Part shown: piece after piece, positions 62,882 through 64,000 of the stretch
Numbering within the stretch: the stretch's first letter is position 1
Layout: each line of letters begins with the position of its first letter
Assembly: GCF_023343835.1 (NCBI RefSeq)
Contig: NC_064447.1
Location: 11,871,501-11,935,500, forward strand
From: Lagopus muta
Lineage: Eukaryota; Chordata; Aves; Galliformes; Phasianidae
DNA length: 64,000 nt
Reading direction: 5' to 3'
Position numbers and translations under genes: made by a program
The notes under the pieces: generated by a model
Told to the model about the DNA's origin: nothing
What the model saw: only the letters and a program-made list of their open reading frames with translations
The model's database searches: none

Positions 62882-64000
62882 CTGAAATGTGTGTGAGAGA
62901 GAAGCTGTCATGGGACGGCCTGCATCTTCATGAGCATCACCGGTTTATGCACCAGCAGGTGGTGCTCGAGAATGCGCAGCCCCCGTACTGCGAGCAGAGG
63001 TCTGGGTTAAATCAGATGGTTGGGTTTATCTGTTTATTTATTGATGCTCCAGTTTAAGGTCGGGTGTCGAACCTCTGGCTGTGTTAGCCCTTATGCGGTG
63101 CTGAAAGGCAGTGCTCCTGTCCGTGGTGGGAAAGAAGAGCAGAAGTGCCAAGTGGAACCCAAGTATTTAGCAGCTGTGTTTTGGGAAAAGCTGCTTTGTA
63201 CAGGTAAGTGCTCCACCTGTGTACAGCAGGATGGAAACACGCAGGTAGGTACGCAAACAAACGTTCTAGGAAGAAGGATTGTTTTCTGTGAGGTGAGTTA
63301 ATACTGGTTTAAGAGAAACCCGTGTGGATAAGTGTGTGTATCAGCTGCTGGTCATCACTTTGTAACAGCACTGTGCAATGAGAGGGGAAAAAAGAAGAGA
63401 GCTACAGTATTTTTAGGAGGAACTGGTTAATCTGTAATTTAAGTAGCTCAGCAGTCACCAGGTCCCCCTGGGGACAGAGATATAGCCATAAATTCAATAT
63501 TCAAATAAGAGTACCAACATGAGCCAGATGTTTTCCTTGGTTACACTGAGATGTCTGTGGTAGTTTCACCACAAGATAAAGGTGGCAGCCCTTTAAAATT
63601 GAGTTTCTTTACATCTAACCCTTGGGAAGATAGTTGTCTGTTTAAGCAGTCCTTAGAAAAGACTTGTTTTGTGTGATCTTCTGTGGAGCTGAGGGTATAT
63701 CCCAGAGGAGAGGGAGCAGGTAAAAAGCTTGCTTTTATTTTTGCAAGCTTTGTATTCTGCTGGCATTAAAGCCTGACAGCAGGAGCACAGTGGGATCTGA
63801 AGTAGTACAAGGGCCTGAGACCAATGGAATTCTGGAGACAAAATCTCTGATGCTTTCTCAGCTACCTCTTCTTATTGCCCAAAAAGTGTCCGTGTTGTTT
63901 TTGCAACAAGACTACATGTGGGATTATTTTGCACTCTGTCACCCAAAATAAATCTCTTGGCTTCTGACTTCCAAATTTAAGATTTGGAAGTTTGAATTGA
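62882..64000 (-). other. AMZ1 5' flank or first intron
   Basis: About 1.1 kb with no supported gene. There is no CpG-rich promoter here, consistent with the AMZ1 transcription start lying to the right of the window. The open frames at 63020-63301 (+) and 63653-63841 (-) have no motif. Confidence 0.55.

Noticed and set aside
63020-63301. Possible plus-strand exon with a CAG|GTAAGT donor-like site near 63204
   Set aside because: An isolated donor-like sequence without an acceptor, a conserved peptide or partner exons.

Overview
The window is vertebrate nuclear DNA, almost certainly from a bird and probably a galliform such as chicken. The evidence is: long AT-rich introns with GT-AG splice sites; a CpG-island promoter; 3'-end fragments of CR1 non-LTR retrotransposons, the dominant avian repeat; and two recognisable vertebrate genes arranged tail to tail, GNA12 (+ strand) and AMZ1 (- strand). 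As I recall it, human 7p22.3 has the same neighbouring pair. The species call is inference. No prokaryotic, viral, CRISPR or tRNA/rRNA features were seen.

Layout. 1-15480: mostly non-coding flank upstream of GNA12, with simple repeats, one CR1 fragment (about 12041-12176) and one unassigned exon-like segment (1250-1406). 15480-16690: GC-rich CpG island holding the GNA12 promoter (CRE, inverted and direct CCAAT, GC boxes), 5' leader and coding exon 1. 16584-46083: three GNA12 introns (10.6 kb, 17.8 kb, 0.9 kb) separating coding exons 2, 3 and 4. 46654 to about 53.1-53.3 kb: GNA12 3' UTR with several poly(A) signals; its true end is not decided by sequence alone. About 53.3-55.7 kb: short intergenic gap. 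55755-62881: AMZ1 on the minus strand, six coding exons read from 62755 down to 55881, with a compact 3' UTR and a likely 5' UTR acceptor just upstream of the start codon. 62882-64000: AMZ1 5' flank or first intron, with no exon recognised.

Both proteins can be assembled intact with no frameshift or premature stop: G-alpha-12 of 383 residues with all GTPase motifs, and archaemetzincin-1 of 503 residues with the HExxHxxG catalytic core and the extra cysteine motif. The genes have unrelated jobs: Rho-pathway G-protein signalling at the plasma membrane, and a zinc metallopeptidase. They share only adjacency and converging 3' ends.

I found no convincing undescribed system. The points most worth a second look are the unassigned exon at 1250-1406, the non-histidine residue at the third metzincin zinc-ligand position of AMZ1, the tandem CRE cluster at the GNA12 promoter, and the two short uORFs in the GNA12 leader.
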